A DNA stretch of 64,000 nt from Arthrobacter sp. 9V. Its GTDB lineage: Bacteria > Actinomycetota > Actinomycetes > Actinomycetales > Micrococcaceae. The position numbers were made by a program, and so were the translations under genes. Positions 17,633 through 25,743 of the stretch are shown here, one piece after another (position 1 is the first letter of the stretch; the number at the start of each line of letters is the position of its first letter). The stretch is from assembly GCF_902506065.1 (NCBI RefSeq), contig NZ_LR732912.1, positions 1,038,387-1,102,386 on the forward strand. The letters are read 5' to 3'. The notes under the pieces are model-generated. The model saw only the letters and a program-made list of their open reading frames with translations, ran no database searches and had not been told where the DNA came from.

Positions 17633-19375
17633 ATGACAGATACAGCTGTAGCCGGTGCGTCCGCGGACGCCGCAGTCCCTTCGCGTCCGGCGCGCACCCG
17701 CCCTGCCGCCAAGCCCCACGGCCAGTGGAAGGTTGACGGCACCGCTCCACTGAACGCCAACGAAACCTGGAAGCAGGAAGACAACGGGCTGAACGTCCGT
17801 GAGCGTATTGAGTCTGTCTACTCCAAAGAGGGCTTCGACTCGATCGATGGCACTGATCTTCATGGCCGCTTCCGTTGGTGGGGTCTCTACACCCAGCGCA
17901 AGCCCGGGATCGACGGCGGCAAGACGGCAACGCTTGAACCGCACGAGCTCGAAGACAGGTACTTCATGCTGCGCGTTCGCATCGACGGCGGTGCACTCAC
18001 CACCGAGCAGCTCCGGGTCATTGGCCAGATTTCCGTGGACTTCGCCCGCGGCTCGGCGGACCTCACGGACCGCCAGAACATTCAGCTCCACTGGATCCGT
18101 GTTGAGGATGTGCCGGAGATTTGGCGCCGCCTTGAAGGCATCGGACTCTCCACCACTGAAGCTTGCGGCGACGTCCCCCGCGTCATTCTTGGCTCCCCGG
18201 TTGCGGGAATCGCCAAGGACGAGATCATCGATCCCACGCCGCTGATCCACGAGCTCGCTGAGCGTTTCATCGGTGACCCCGAGCTGGCTAACCTGCCGCG
18301 CAAGTACAAGACCGCCATCACGGGCCACCCGTCCCAGGACGTGGTGCACGAGATCAACGACTTCGCCCTGGTTGGCGTCGTGCACCCCGAACTCGGTGCC
18401 GGCTATGACCTCTGGGTCGGCGGCGGATTGTCCACCAACCCGCGCCTGGCCGAACGCCTTGGGGTGTTCGTCTCCGCTGATGTCGCCGCTGAAGTGTGGC
18501 TCGGCGTCACCAGCATCTTCCGCGACTACGGTTACCGCCGCATGCGCACCAAGGCCCGCCTGAAGTTCCTCATGAACGACTGGGGTCCGGCCAAGTTCCG
18601 CCAGATCCTTGAGGACGAGTACCTCGGCTTCAAGCTACCGGACGGCCCTGCCGCTCCCAAGCCCACGGCTCCCGGCGACCACATCGGCGTTCACGAGCAG
18701 AAGGACGGCAAGTTCTTCATCGGCGTGACCCCCACTGTTGGGCGCACGTCCGGCGAGGCACTTGTTACGCTGGCGGACACTTTGGAGAAGCACGGCAGCT
18801 ACCGCCTGCGCACTACTCCTCACCAGAAGCTCGTCATCTTGGACGTGGCCAAGGAACAGGTTGAGCCGCTCATTGCAGAGCTGGACACCCTGGGCCTCTC
18901 CGCCCGTCCGTCCGTGTTCCGCCGCGGCACCATTGCCTGCACGGGTATCGAATTCTGCAAGCTGGCCATTGTGGAAACCAAGGTCACTGCAGCTACGGCC
19001 ATCGCTGAGCTGGAACGCCGTCTGGCCGACCTCGTGGAAACCAAGCAGCTGCCGTCGGCACTGTCCCTCCACATCAACGGCTGCCCGAACTCCTGCGCTC
19101 GCATCCAGACGGCCGATATCGGCTTGAAGGGCATGATGTTGCCAACGCCCGACGGCGACCCCACCCCGGGTTTCCAGGTCCACCTCGGTGGCGGGCTGGC
19201 AAACAACGAGCGCGAGGAAGCCGGCTTGGGACGTACCGTCCGCGGCCTCAAGGTCACGGTGGAAGACCTGCCCGATTATGTGGAGCGCGTTGTCCGTAAG
19301 TTCGTCGCTGTAGGCGCAGAGGGCCAGACCTTCGCAGAGTGGGCACACTCGGCAGATGAAGGAGATCTCCAATGA
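17633..19375 (+). CDS. Ferredoxin-type siroheme sulfite reductase (NirA/SirA family)
   Basis: A 580-aa siroheme/[4Fe-4S] reductase reducing sulfite to sulfide with six electrons. The duplicated nitrite/sulfite reductase halves are visible (LTDRQNIQLHW near residue 150; SYRLRTTPHQKLVIL near residue 400). The cluster and siroheme ligands are CTGIEFC (near residue 436) and NGCPNSC (near residue 483). The family cannot be split from nitrite reductases by motif alone, but the ATGA overlap with cysH and the cysD-cysN genes make sulfite the substrate. The start is ATG 17633 (MTDTAVAG), 6 nt after a clear -10, in preference to TTG at 17597, which lies inside the -35. Electrons probably come from ferredoxin via the FprA-type reductases encoded at 39 and 50 kb. 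Confidence 0.93.
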   Translation: MTDTAVAGASADAAVPSRPARTRPAAKPHGQWKVDGTAPLNANETWKQEDNGLNVRERIESVYSKEGFDSIDGTDLHGRFRWWGLYTQRKPGIDGGKTATLEPHELEDRYFMLRVRIDGGALTTEQLRVIGQISVDFARGSADLTDRQNIQLHWIRVEDVPEIWRRLEGIGLSTTEACGDVPRVILGSPVAGIAKDEIIDPTPLIHELAERFIGDPELANLPRKYKTAITGHPSQDVVHEINDFALVGVVHPELGAGYDLWVGGGLSTNPRLAERLGVFVSADVAAEVWLGVTSIFRDYGYRRMRTKARLKFLMNDWGPAKFRQILEDEYLGFKLPDGPAAPKPTAPGDHIGVHEQKDGKFFIGVTPTVGRTSGEALVTLADTLEKHGSYRLRTTPHQKLVILDVAKEQVEPLIAELDTLGLSARPSVFRRGTIACTGIEFCKLAIVETKVTAATAIAELERRLADLVETKQLPSALSLHINGCPNSCARIQTADIGLKGMMLPTPDGDPTPGFQVHLGGGLANNEREEAGLGRTVRGLKVTVEDLPDYVERVVRKFVAVGAEGQTFAEWAHSADEGDLQ

Positions 19376-20202
19376 GCACAAATCAGCGAGTGGCAGGCGA
19401 TGCCGCCCAGGGAGTGGCATCGGGCCTGTCGGAGCCGCGCGCTGGGCTGATCGGAGATCAGCCGCGCGGCGAAGGGGCGGGGGCGGCATCGCCTGCCGCT
19501 GCCTTGCGCTCCCACGAGGAACTCAAGGCCTTGGCCGAACAGGGCGCCGCTGAGCTCGGCTGGAACGCACCTGCCCGCGATGTCATCGCCTGGGTGGCCC
19601 GCAACTTCGAGCTGCCCACGGTCACGGTGGCCTGCTCCATGGCCGACGCCGTTCTCCCGGCTTTGGTGGCGGACCAGCTTCCGGGCGTCGACGTCTTGTT
19701 CCTGGAAACCGGCTACCACTTCAAGGAAACGTACGAGACCCGCGACGAAGTCGCGGCGAATCTCCGCGTCAACGTCGTGGACGTCCTTCCGGAAAACACC
19801 GTGGAACAGCAGGACCGCCTCCTGGGCAAGGACCTGTTCGCCCGCGACCCCGCACAGTGCTGCGCGCTGCGAAAGGTGCAGCCGCTGCGCCGCTCGCTGG
19901 CCGGCTACGAGGTGTGGTTCACCGGTGTCCGACGCGACGAGGGCCCCACCCGCACCAACACGCCGGTGATCACCTGGGACGAGGGCTTCGGCCTGGTCAA
20001 GGTGAATCCGATGGTGGACTGGACCTTCGATCAGCTGATCGAGTACTCCGAGGACAACATCCTTCCCGTCAACCCCCTCCTGAGCCAGGGCTACCCGTCA
20101 ATCGGCTGCCAGCCCTGCACCCGCAAAGTGGCCCCGGGTGAAGACCCCCGCGCCGGCCGCTGGGCAGGATCCGACAAGACAGAATGCGGACTACACACAT
20201 GA
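19372..20202 (+). CDS. cysH: Adenylyl-sulfate (APS) reductase
   Basis: A 276-aa CysH-family reductase converting activated sulfate to sulfite. Cysteine pairs QCCALRK (near residue 162) and GCQPC (near residue 246), plus the C-terminal KTECGLHT motif, mark the [4Fe-4S] APS reductase subtype rather than the cluster-free PAPS enzyme. The substrate motif VWFTGVRRDEGPTR is intact. The ATG overlaps the sulfite reductase stop by 4 bases, and the stop overlaps cysD in the same way. Residues 8-42 form a low-complexity extension that coincides with a long palindrome in the DNA (19395-19494); the recognisable enzyme starts after it. Confidence 0.93.
   Translation: MSTNQRVAGDAAQGVASGLSEPRAGLIGDQPRGEGAGAASPAAALRSHEELKALAEQGAAELGWNAPARDVIAWVARNFELPTVTVACSMADAVLPALVADQLPGVDVLFLETGYHFKETYETRDEVAANLRVNVVDVLPENTVEQQDRLLGKDLFARDPAQCCALRKVQPLRRSLAGYEVWFTGVRRDEGPTRTNTPVITWDEGFGLVKVNPMVDWTFDQLIEYSEDNILPVNPLLSQGYPSIGCQPCTRKVAPGEDPRAGRWAGSDKTECGLHT
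19395..19494 (+). repeat. Large nested palindrome inside the 5' coding region of cysH
   Basis: A perfect 14-bp outer inverted repeat (19395-19408 AGGCGATGCCGCCC with 19481-19494), a middle pair (19434-19440 with 19464-19470) and an inner pair GCTGATC/GATCAGC (19446-19452 with 19456-19462, loop GGA). It starts 23 bases after the cysH start codon. Confidence 0.85.
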
Positions 20203-21158
20203 GCACGTACACAACAGAGGAGTCCACGGTGGAAGTTGCAGCGGCAGTCGACGCGCCCGCAGCCGAGCGTCTCTCCAGCCTGGACACACTCGAGTCCGAG
20301 GCAATTCACATCATCCGCGAGGTGGTTGCCGAGTTCGAGAAGCCTGCGCTGCTGTTCTCCGGCGGCAAGGATTCCGTGGTCATGCTGCACTTGGCCACCA
20401 AGGCGTTCTGGCCGGGCAAGGTTCCGTTCCCCGTCCTGCACGTGGACACGGGCCATAACTTCCCTGAGGTCATCGATTTCCGGGACCGCACCGTTGAGCG
20501 ACTTGGTTTGAAGCTGGTGGTGGGTTCCGTGCAGGAGTTCATTGACAGCGGCGAACTGGCTGAGCGTGCCGATGGCACCCGGAACCCGCTGCAGACTGTT
20601 CCGTTGCTTGATGCGATTCAGAACAACAAGTTCGACGCCGTATTCGGCGGCGGCCGCCGTGACGAGGACAAGGCCCGCGCCAAGGAGCGCATCCTGAGCC
20701 TCCGTGACGAGTTCGGCCAGTGGGATCCGCGCAACCAGCGCCCCGAACTGTGGAACCTGTACAACGGCCGCCACACGGTGGGCCAGCACGTCCGCGCGTT
20801 CCCCATCAGCAACTGGACCGAGCTGGACATCTGGCGCTACATCGAGCGCGAGAACATCGAGCTCCCCGGCCTGTACTACGCCCACGAGCGCGAAGTTTTC
20901 GCCCGCGACGGCATGTGGCGGGCTGTGGGCGAGGTTTCCCAGCCGCTGCCTAACGAGGAAGTCATCACCAAGCTTGTGCGCTACCGCACGGTGGGCGACA
21001 TGTCCTGCACAGGTGCTGTCGAGTCTGACGCCCGCACCGTGGCCGACGTCGTTGTTGAAGTCGCTGCCTCCACCCTGACCGAACGTGGCGCCACCCGAGC
21101 AGATGACCGCATCTCCGAGGCAGCCATGGAAGACCGCAAGAAGGACGGCTACTTCTAA
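20199..21158 (+). CDS. cysD: Sulfate adenylyltransferase subunit 2 (ATP-PPi transferase)
   Basis: A 319-aa PP-loop protein that makes APS from ATP and sulfate with CysN. The PP-loop FSGGKDSVVM lies near residue 55, followed by FPVLHVDTGHNFPEVIDFRD, AVFGGGRRDEDKARAKERI, and the C-terminal TVGDMSCTGAVES and RKKDGYF ends typical of CysD. The ATG at 20199 overlaps the cysH TGA (ATGA); a GTG... frame five codons earlier lacks homology support. It is translationally coupled within sir-cysH-cysD-cysN. Confidence 0.95.
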   Translation: MSTYTTEESTVEVAAAVDAPAAERLSSLDTLESEAIHIIREVVAEFEKPALLFSGGKDSVVMLHLATKAFWPGKVPFPVLHVDTGHNFPEVIDFRDRTVERLGLKLVVGSVQEFIDSGELAERADGTRNPLQTVPLLDAIQNNKFDAVFGGGRRDEDKARAKERILSLRDEFGQWDPRNQRPELWNLYNGRHTVGQHVRAFPISNWTELDIWRYIERENIELPGLYYAHEREVFARDGMWRAVGEVSQPLPNEEVITKLVRYRTVGDMSCTGAVESDARTVADVVVEVAASTLTERGATRADDRISEAAMEDRKKDGYF

Positions 21159-22562
21159 ATGAGCACCGAAACATTGGCTGCCGGACTGGAAACAGCCCTG
21201 CCCACAACCCTCTTCCGTTTCGCTACCGCAGGTTCAGTGGACGACGGCAAGTCCACTTTGGTGGGCCGCCTCCTTCACGATTCCAAGGCGATTCTTGCTG
21301 ACACGCTCGACGCCGTTGCCCGCACCTCCGCGGACCGCGGCTTCGGCGGCGAAAAGGGCGGGATTGACCTCGCCCTCCTGACTGACGGCCTGCGTGCCGA
21401 GCGTGAACAGGGCATCACCATCGATGTCGCCTACCGCTACTTCGCAACGGATCGCCGCAGCTTCATCCTGGCGGACTGCCCCGGCCATGTTCAGTACACC
21501 AAGAACACGGTGACCGGGGCGTCTACTGCGGATGCCGTCGTCGTACTCATTGACGCCCGCAAGGGTGTGCTGGAGCAGACCCGTCGTCACTTGTCTGTTC
21601 TGCAGCTGCTGCGTGTTGCCCACGTGATTGTGGCCGTGAACAAGATCGACCTGGTGGAGTTCAGCGAGCAGGTGTTCCGCGACATCGAGACTGATGTTCA
21701 GAAGGTTGCCCGCGAGCTCGGTCTGGGTTCCGACGGCGTTGCAGATCTACTGGTGGTTCCCGTTTCAGCCCTTGACGGCGACAACGTGGTGGACCGATCC
21801 GAGCGCACCCCCTGGTACACCGGTCCTGCTCTGTTGGAGGTCCTCGAGACCCTCCCGGCTGCTGACGAGCTCGAGGCCGAACTGGAGAGCTTCCGCTTCC
21901 CGGTCCAGCTGGTAATCCGTCCCCAGGGTGCCCTGGCTCCGGATGCTGTTGCTGCCGGGCTGGATGTTGAGGCGTACCGCGATTACCGCGCCTACGCCGG
22001 CCAGATCACTGAGGGCTCGGTCAAGGTTGGCGATGAAGTTTCCGTCATCAGCCCGGGCCACGAGCCGCGCACCACCACGGTGATCGGCATTGATTTTGCC
22101 GGCCAGTCGCTGGAGGAGGCCGCTGCTCCGCAGTCCGTGGCCGTCCGTTTGGCTGACGAGATCGACATCGCCCGTGGCGACACCATCGCTGCAGCCGGAA
22201 CGGTCCGCGAAAGCACGGCAGACCTGTATGCGTCGCTGGCTTGGCTCTCCCCGAAGCCGCTCCGTGAAGGTCAGAAGGTCCTGGTGAAACACGGTACACG
22301 CACGGTCCAGGCACTGGTCCGCAACGTCACGGGCAAGCTGGACCTGGCCACTTTCAACGTGGAGCCGGCGTCCAACCTGGAGCTCAACGACATCGGACAC
22401 GCCCAGTTGCGCTTGTCCGCTCCGTTGCCGCTGGAGAACTACCTGCACCACCGCCGCACTGGCGCTTTCCTGGTGATCGATCCCATTGACGGCAACACCC
22501 TTGCTGCCGGTCTGGTGAAGGACCACCCGGGCGACCATGAAGACGAACGTTACGTCATCTAG
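21159..22562 (+). CDS. cysN: Sulfate adenylyltransferase subunit 1 (GTPase)
   Basis: A 467-aa elongation-factor-like GTPase whose GTP hydrolysis drives APS synthesis by CysD. The G1 loop AGSVDDGKSTLVGRLL is at residues 25-40, G2 in EREQGITIDVAYRYF, G3 DCPGHVQY, and G4 NKIDLVEF; beta-barrel domains follow. There is no fused APS kinase (CysC) domain, consistent with the APS-reductase type of CysH. The start codon directly abuts the cysD stop (TAAATG). A terminator hairpin follows at 22579-22648. Confidence 0.95.
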   Translation: MSTETLAAGLETALPTTLFRFATAGSVDDGKSTLVGRLLHDSKAILADTLDAVARTSADRGFGGEKGGIDLALLTDGLRAEREQGITIDVAYRYFATDRRSFILADCPGHVQYTKNTVTGASTADAVVVLIDARKGVLEQTRRHLSVLQLLRVAHVIVAVNKIDLVEFSEQVFRDIETDVQKVARELGLGSDGVADLLVVPVSALDGDNVVDRSERTPWYTGPALLEVLETLPAADELEAELESFRFPVQLVIRPQGALAPDAVAAGLDVEAYRDYRAYAGQITEGSVKVGDEVSVISPGHEPRTTTVIGIDFAGQSLEEAAAPQSVAVRLADEIDIARGDTIAAAGTVRESTADLYASLAWLSPKPLREGQKVLVKHGTRTVQALVRNVTGKLDLATFNVEPASNLELNDIGHAQLRLSAPLPLENYLHHRRTGAFLVIDPIDGNTLAAGLVKDHPGDHEDERYVI

Positions 22563-22578
22563 GGTCCCACGTAGTCAC

Positions 22579-22648
22579 AAAACCGCAGCTTGTTCGCGAC
22601 TCCTCACGTTGTACGGCGGGAATTTCGGACAAGCTGCGGTTTTCTTTT
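22579..22648 (+). terminator. Terminator or attenuator between cysN and mmuM
   Basis: A perfect 15-bp stem (22579-22593 with 22629-22643; arm AAAACCGCAGCTTGT) encloses a 35-nt loop and is followed by TTTTCTTTTT. It ends only 13 bases before the mmuM start, so it either ends the cys operon or acts as an attenuator for mmuM. Confidence 0.8.
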
Positions 22649-22660
22649 TGGGAAGGACCC

Positions 22661-23614
22661 ATGCCACAGAACACCACGCTCAGCACGCTCCTCAACGCCG
22701 GCAAGGACCTTGTCCTGGACGGTGCGTTGGCCACGGAACTGGAAGCCCATGGCTGCGACCTCGAAGACGCGCTATGGTCCGCCAAGGTCCTGCTGGAGCA
22801 GCCGCATCTGATCAAGCAGGTTCACCGGGACTATTTCGACGCCGGTGCCTCCGTGGCCATCACGGCCAGCTATCAGGCCACTCCGCAGGGTTTTGCCCGG
22901 CGCGGGTTGTCCGTTGAAGAGTCCTTGGAGCTGGTGGCGTTGAGTGTCCGGCTGGCCGACGAAGCCCGTCAGGAAGCCTTGGCGGAGGGCTCAGCAAACG
23001 GGCCATTGCTGGTGGCTGGATCCGTAGGTCCCTACGGCGCCTACCTTGCCGACGGCTCCGAATACCGCGGCGATTACACCCTTTCCGCCGCGGAATTCCA
23101 GGACTTCCACCGCCCACGGATTGCTGCGCTGGTGGAAGCCGGGGCAGATTTCCTGGCGTGCGAGACCCTGCCGTCCTACGCCGAAGCGGAGGCCCTGTTG
23201 GCGCTCGTGGCGGAGTTCGACGTCGAATCCTGGTTTACGTTCACGCTGCGGGACAGCGGCCACATCAGTGATGGGACGCCACTCGCGGACGTGGCTGCGT
23301 TGCTCAGCGCGGAACCGCGGGTGGCCGCCGTCGGCATCAACTGTGTGCCGCTGGAACTGGTGACCGAAGCGCTGGGCACCCTCCAGCAAGCCTCGGACAA
23401 ACCGCTGGTGGCGTACCCGAATTCGGGGGAGACCTACGATGCTGTGACTAAAACCTGGAGCCCGTCGGCGGGTGTTCAGGGCAACGGAACCTTGGCCGGC
23501 AACGCAGCAGCTTGGCAGAACCGCGGCGCCCATCTCATAGGTGGATGCTGCCGCACAACTCCGCGCGACATTGAAGGCCTGGCAGCGAATATGACGCCAC
23601 GTGAACCTTCGTGA
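22661..23614 (+). CDS. mmuM: Homocysteine S-methyltransferase
   Basis: A 317-aa zinc-dependent methyltransferase that makes methionine from homocysteine and S-methylmethionine (or a related donor). It has LVLDGALATELEAHGCDL at the N-terminus, TASYQATPQGF, the first zinc cysteine in GINCVPLE (near residue 227), and the Cys-Cys pair in IGGCCRTTP (near residue 295). Length and motifs match MmuM/YbgG. The ATG is preceded by GGAAGG, right after the T-tract of a strong hairpin. Its position between sulfate reduction and sulfonate import fits sulfur amino-acid supply. Confidence 0.92.
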   Translation: MPQNTTLSTLLNAGKDLVLDGALATELEAHGCDLEDALWSAKVLLEQPHLIKQVHRDYFDAGASVAITASYQATPQGFARRGLSVEESLELVALSVRLADEARQEALAEGSANGPLLVAGSVGPYGAYLADGSEYRGDYTLSAAEFQDFHRPRIAALVEAGADFLACETLPSYAEAEALLALVAEFDVESWFTFTLRDSGHISDGTPLADVAALLSAEPRVAAVGINCVPLELVTEALGTLQQASDKPLVAYPNSGETYDAVTKTWSPSAGVQGNGTLAGNAAAWQNRGAHLIGGCCRTTPRDIEGLAANMTPREPS

Positions 23615-23621
23615 ACCTTGG

Positions 23622-23668
23622 TTTCTGCGGGATTGAAGCGGAAATATGACAGTCCCTACTGTGAAGGC
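23622..23668 (+). promoter_or_regulatory. Promoter of the ssu leader-transporter operon
   Basis: TTTCTG at 23622, TTGAAG (-35) at 23633-23638, an 18-bp spacer, TACTGT (-10) at 23657-23662, then 6 nt to an ATG at 23669. The spacing is identical to the promoters at 17586 and 37834. Confidence 0.65.
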
Positions 23669-23725
23669 ATGACCTCTCCGGAATGGTCCTTGCTTGCCCT
23701 CGACGGGCGATGTCACGGGGCCTGA
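23669..23725 (+). CDS. Putative 18-residue Cys-containing leader peptide
   Basis: A short frame, MTSPEWSLLALDGRCHGA, starts 6 nt after a good -10, exactly where a leaderless mRNA would begin, and ends 43 bases before the ssuA-like start. Its single cysteine is the fourth codon from the end. A small stem (GGGGC 23717-23721 with GCCCC 23731-23735) covers its stop codon. Cys-containing leader peptides that sense cysteine through ribosome stalling are known upstream of sulfur genes in other actinobacteria; function here is inferred from position and composition. Confidence 0.6.
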   Translation: MTSPEWSLLALDGRCHGA

Positions 23726-23768
23726 TCTTCGCCCCGCTCGCATCCCACCTCCCTAAGGACCCACCCCC

Positions 23769-24914
23769 ATGGCTAACACACCCGAGTCGCCCAACACCGG
23801 CACCACCCGCATCGTCGCCGGTGAGACCACAGCCAAGCCCAAGCGCCGCCGCACAGTAGAGATCGCCCTGGCCGTCGGCCTGGTGCTCCTCATCGGCGCA
23901 GGCGCTGCAGTTGCTTCCGCTGTTTCGCAGAACAACCAGGCCGCCCCGGCGCCCACCACGTCCCCGGCTGCTGAGCTCAAACTCGGTTACTTCAGCAATG
24001 TCACGCACGGCCCGGCGCTGGTAGGCACCAGCAAGGGCCTGATCGCCAAGGAACTTGGCGATACCAAGCTGAGCACGCAGGTCTTCAATGCCGGCCCCGC
24101 CGCGATCGAAGCCTTGAACGCCGGCGCCATCGACGCCACGTACATCGGCCCGAACCCGGCCATCAACTCCTTCGTCAAGAGCAAGGGCGAGTCCATCAGC
24201 ATCATCGCCGGTGCAGCGTCCGGCGGTGCCCAGCTGGTGGTCAAGCCGGAGATCAACTCCGCTGCCGACCTCAAGGGCAAGGTCCTCAGCTCCCCGCAGC
24301 TCGGCGGAACCCAGGACGTGGCCCTCCGCGCCTGGCTCGGTGACCAAGGCTTCAAGACCAACACCGATGGCAGCGGCGACGTGAACATCAACCCCACGGA
24401 AAACGCCCAGTCGCTGAAGCTCTTCACCGACGGAAAGCTCGACGGCGCGTGGTTGCCGGAGCCTTGGGCCTCCCGCCTGGTGCTCGAAGCCGGGGCGAAG
24501 GTCCTGGTGGATGAGAAGGATCTGTGGGAGAACGGTGACTTCACCACCACCATCTTGATCGTGAACAAGAAGTTCGCCGCCGAACACCCCGAGACCGTGA
24601 AGGCCCTGTTGAAGGGTCACGTGGCATCGGTGAACTGGCTCAACTCGGCTTCTGCTGCGGAGAAGGCCACCACCATCAACGCGGTCCTCAAGGACACTGC
24701 CGGCAAGCCGCTTCCGGCGAACGTGATTGAACGGGCGCTGCAGAACATCAAGTTCACCACCGACCCGCTGGCCGGAACGTACACCAAGCTCCTTGAAGAC
24801 GGAGTGAAGGCCGGCACCACCAAGCAGGCCGACATCAACGGCATCTTCGACCTCCGGACCTTGAACGAGGTTGAAGGCAAGAAAACCTCGGCTGCAGGAC
24901 TCGGCCAGGACTAA
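23769..24914 (+). CDS. Aliphatic sulfonate ABC transporter substrate-binding protein (SsuA-like)
   Basis: A 381-aa periplasmic-type binding protein of the SsuA/NMT1 class: KLGYFSNVTHGPALVGTSKGLIAKELG begins the mature fold, followed by NAGPAAIEALNAGAIDATYIGPNPAI and DGAWLPEPWASRLVLE. Residues 1-28 are polar and basic (PKRRRTVE), and residues 29-50 form one hydrophobic helix with no lipobox cysteine, so the protein is probably tethered by a transmembrane anchor rather than lipid. It is the first gene of an operon with ATPase and permease. The sulfonate substrate is inferred from family resemblance and from the flanking sulfur genes. Confidence 0.85.
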   Translation: MANTPESPNTGTTRIVAGETTAKPKRRRTVEIALAVGLVLLIGAGAAVASAVSQNNQAAPAPTTSPAAELKLGYFSNVTHGPALVGTSKGLIAKELGDTKLSTQVFNAGPAAIEALNAGAIDATYIGPNPAINSFVKSKGESISIIAGAASGGAQLVVKPEINSAADLKGKVLSSPQLGGTQDVALRAWLGDQGFKTNTDGSGDVNINPTENAQSLKLFTDGKLDGAWLPEPWASRLVLEAGAKVLVDEKDLWENGDFTTTILIVNKKFAAEHPETVKALLKGHVASVNWLNSASAAEKATTINAVLKDTAGKPLPANVIERALQNIKFTTDPLAGTYTKLLEDGVKAGTTKQADINGIFDLRTLNEVEGKKTSAAGLGQD

Positions 24915-24922
24915 GCAGTAAC

Positions 24923-24968
24923 AGGCTGGTCCGCTTCCCCCTTCTTTTGCAGGGGAAGCGGACCGGCC
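24923..24968 (+). other. Intercistronic hairpin after the ssuA-like gene
   Basis: An 18-bp stem (about 24923-24940 with 24952-24969, one wobble) followed by a short T run. It may let most transcripts end after the binding-protein gene, as in other ABC operons. Confidence 0.65.
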
Positions 24969-25011
24969 TTTGGCCACATCAGCTCTACCCATCAACATGA
25001 AGGACGGGACC

Positions 25012-25743
25012 ATGCCAGTCGTACTCGAGAACCTGGGCAAGCGCTTCGGCGACGGCGCCCCGGTGCTGGACGACGTCAACGCCACCATCGCTCAAGGCGA
25101 GTTCGTCGCCCTCCTCGGTGCGTCCGGCTGCGGCAAGTCCACCCTGCTGAACATCATGGCGGGACTGGAACGGCCGACGTCGGGCGCTCTTGAAGTACCC
25201 AGCGACGGTGCCGCCTTCATGTTCCAGGACGCGTCCCTGTTTCCGTGGTTGACCGCTCGCGGCAACATCGAGTTGGCGCTACAGCTTGCGGACAAGACCA
25301 GCACCAAGGCGAGCCGACGTGATCGCGCCACCGAGCTCCTGGAACTGGTGCACTTGGGCGGCGCGGGGGACAAGCGTCCCCACGAACTGTCCGGCGGTAT
25401 GAGGCAACGCGTGGCCTTGGCCCGTTCGCTGGCCCAGGACCGGCAGCTGTTGCTGATGGACGAGCCGTTCGCTGCACTGGATGCGATCACCCGTGACCTT
25501 CTGCACGACGAGCTCGAGCGGATTTGGAAGGAAACCGGCCGGACAATCGTGTTCGTCACGCACAACGTCCGCGAGGCCGTCCGTCTGGGCCAGCGAGTGC
25601 TGTTGTTGTCCTCCCGCCCCGGCCGTGTGGTGGCCGAATGGGATGTTACCGAAGAACACAGAACCGATGCCGGCCGCGCCGGGGAGCTGACCGGAGTTAT
25701 TACCCGCCGTCTTCGCGAGGAGATCCGCCGCCATGCCAAGTAA
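25012..25743 (+). CDS. Sulfonate ABC transporter ATPase (SsuB-like)
   Basis: A 243-aa ATPase with Walker A GASGCGKST (residues 36-44), signature LSGGMRQRVALARSLA, Walker B LLLMDEPFAALD and the switch histidine in VFVTHNVREA, as in SsuB/TauB. It powers the SsuC-like permease. ATG 25012 is preferred because AAGGACGGG precedes it and the conserved fold starts at once (MPVVLENL); in-frame ATG 24997 and TTG 24970 are alternatives. The stop overlaps the permease gene by 11 bases. Confidence 0.92.
   Translation: MPVVLENLGKRFGDGAPVLDDVNATIAQGEFVALLGASGCGKSTLLNIMAGLERPTSGALEVPSDGAAFMFQDASLFPWLTARGNIELALQLADKTSTKASRRDRATELLELVHLGGAGDKRPHELSGGMRQRVALARSLAQDRQLLLMDEPFAALDAITRDLLHDELERIWKETGRTIVFVTHNVREAVRLGQRVLLLSSRPGRVVAEWDVTEEHRTDAGRAGELTGVITRRLREEIRRHAK

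Noticed and set aside
23535..25088. A 517-codon minus-strand frame opposite the ssuA-like gene
   Set aside because: The composition is that of an antisense shadow (Gly/Val/Arg-rich, no motifs), and the plus strand carries a clear binding protein.
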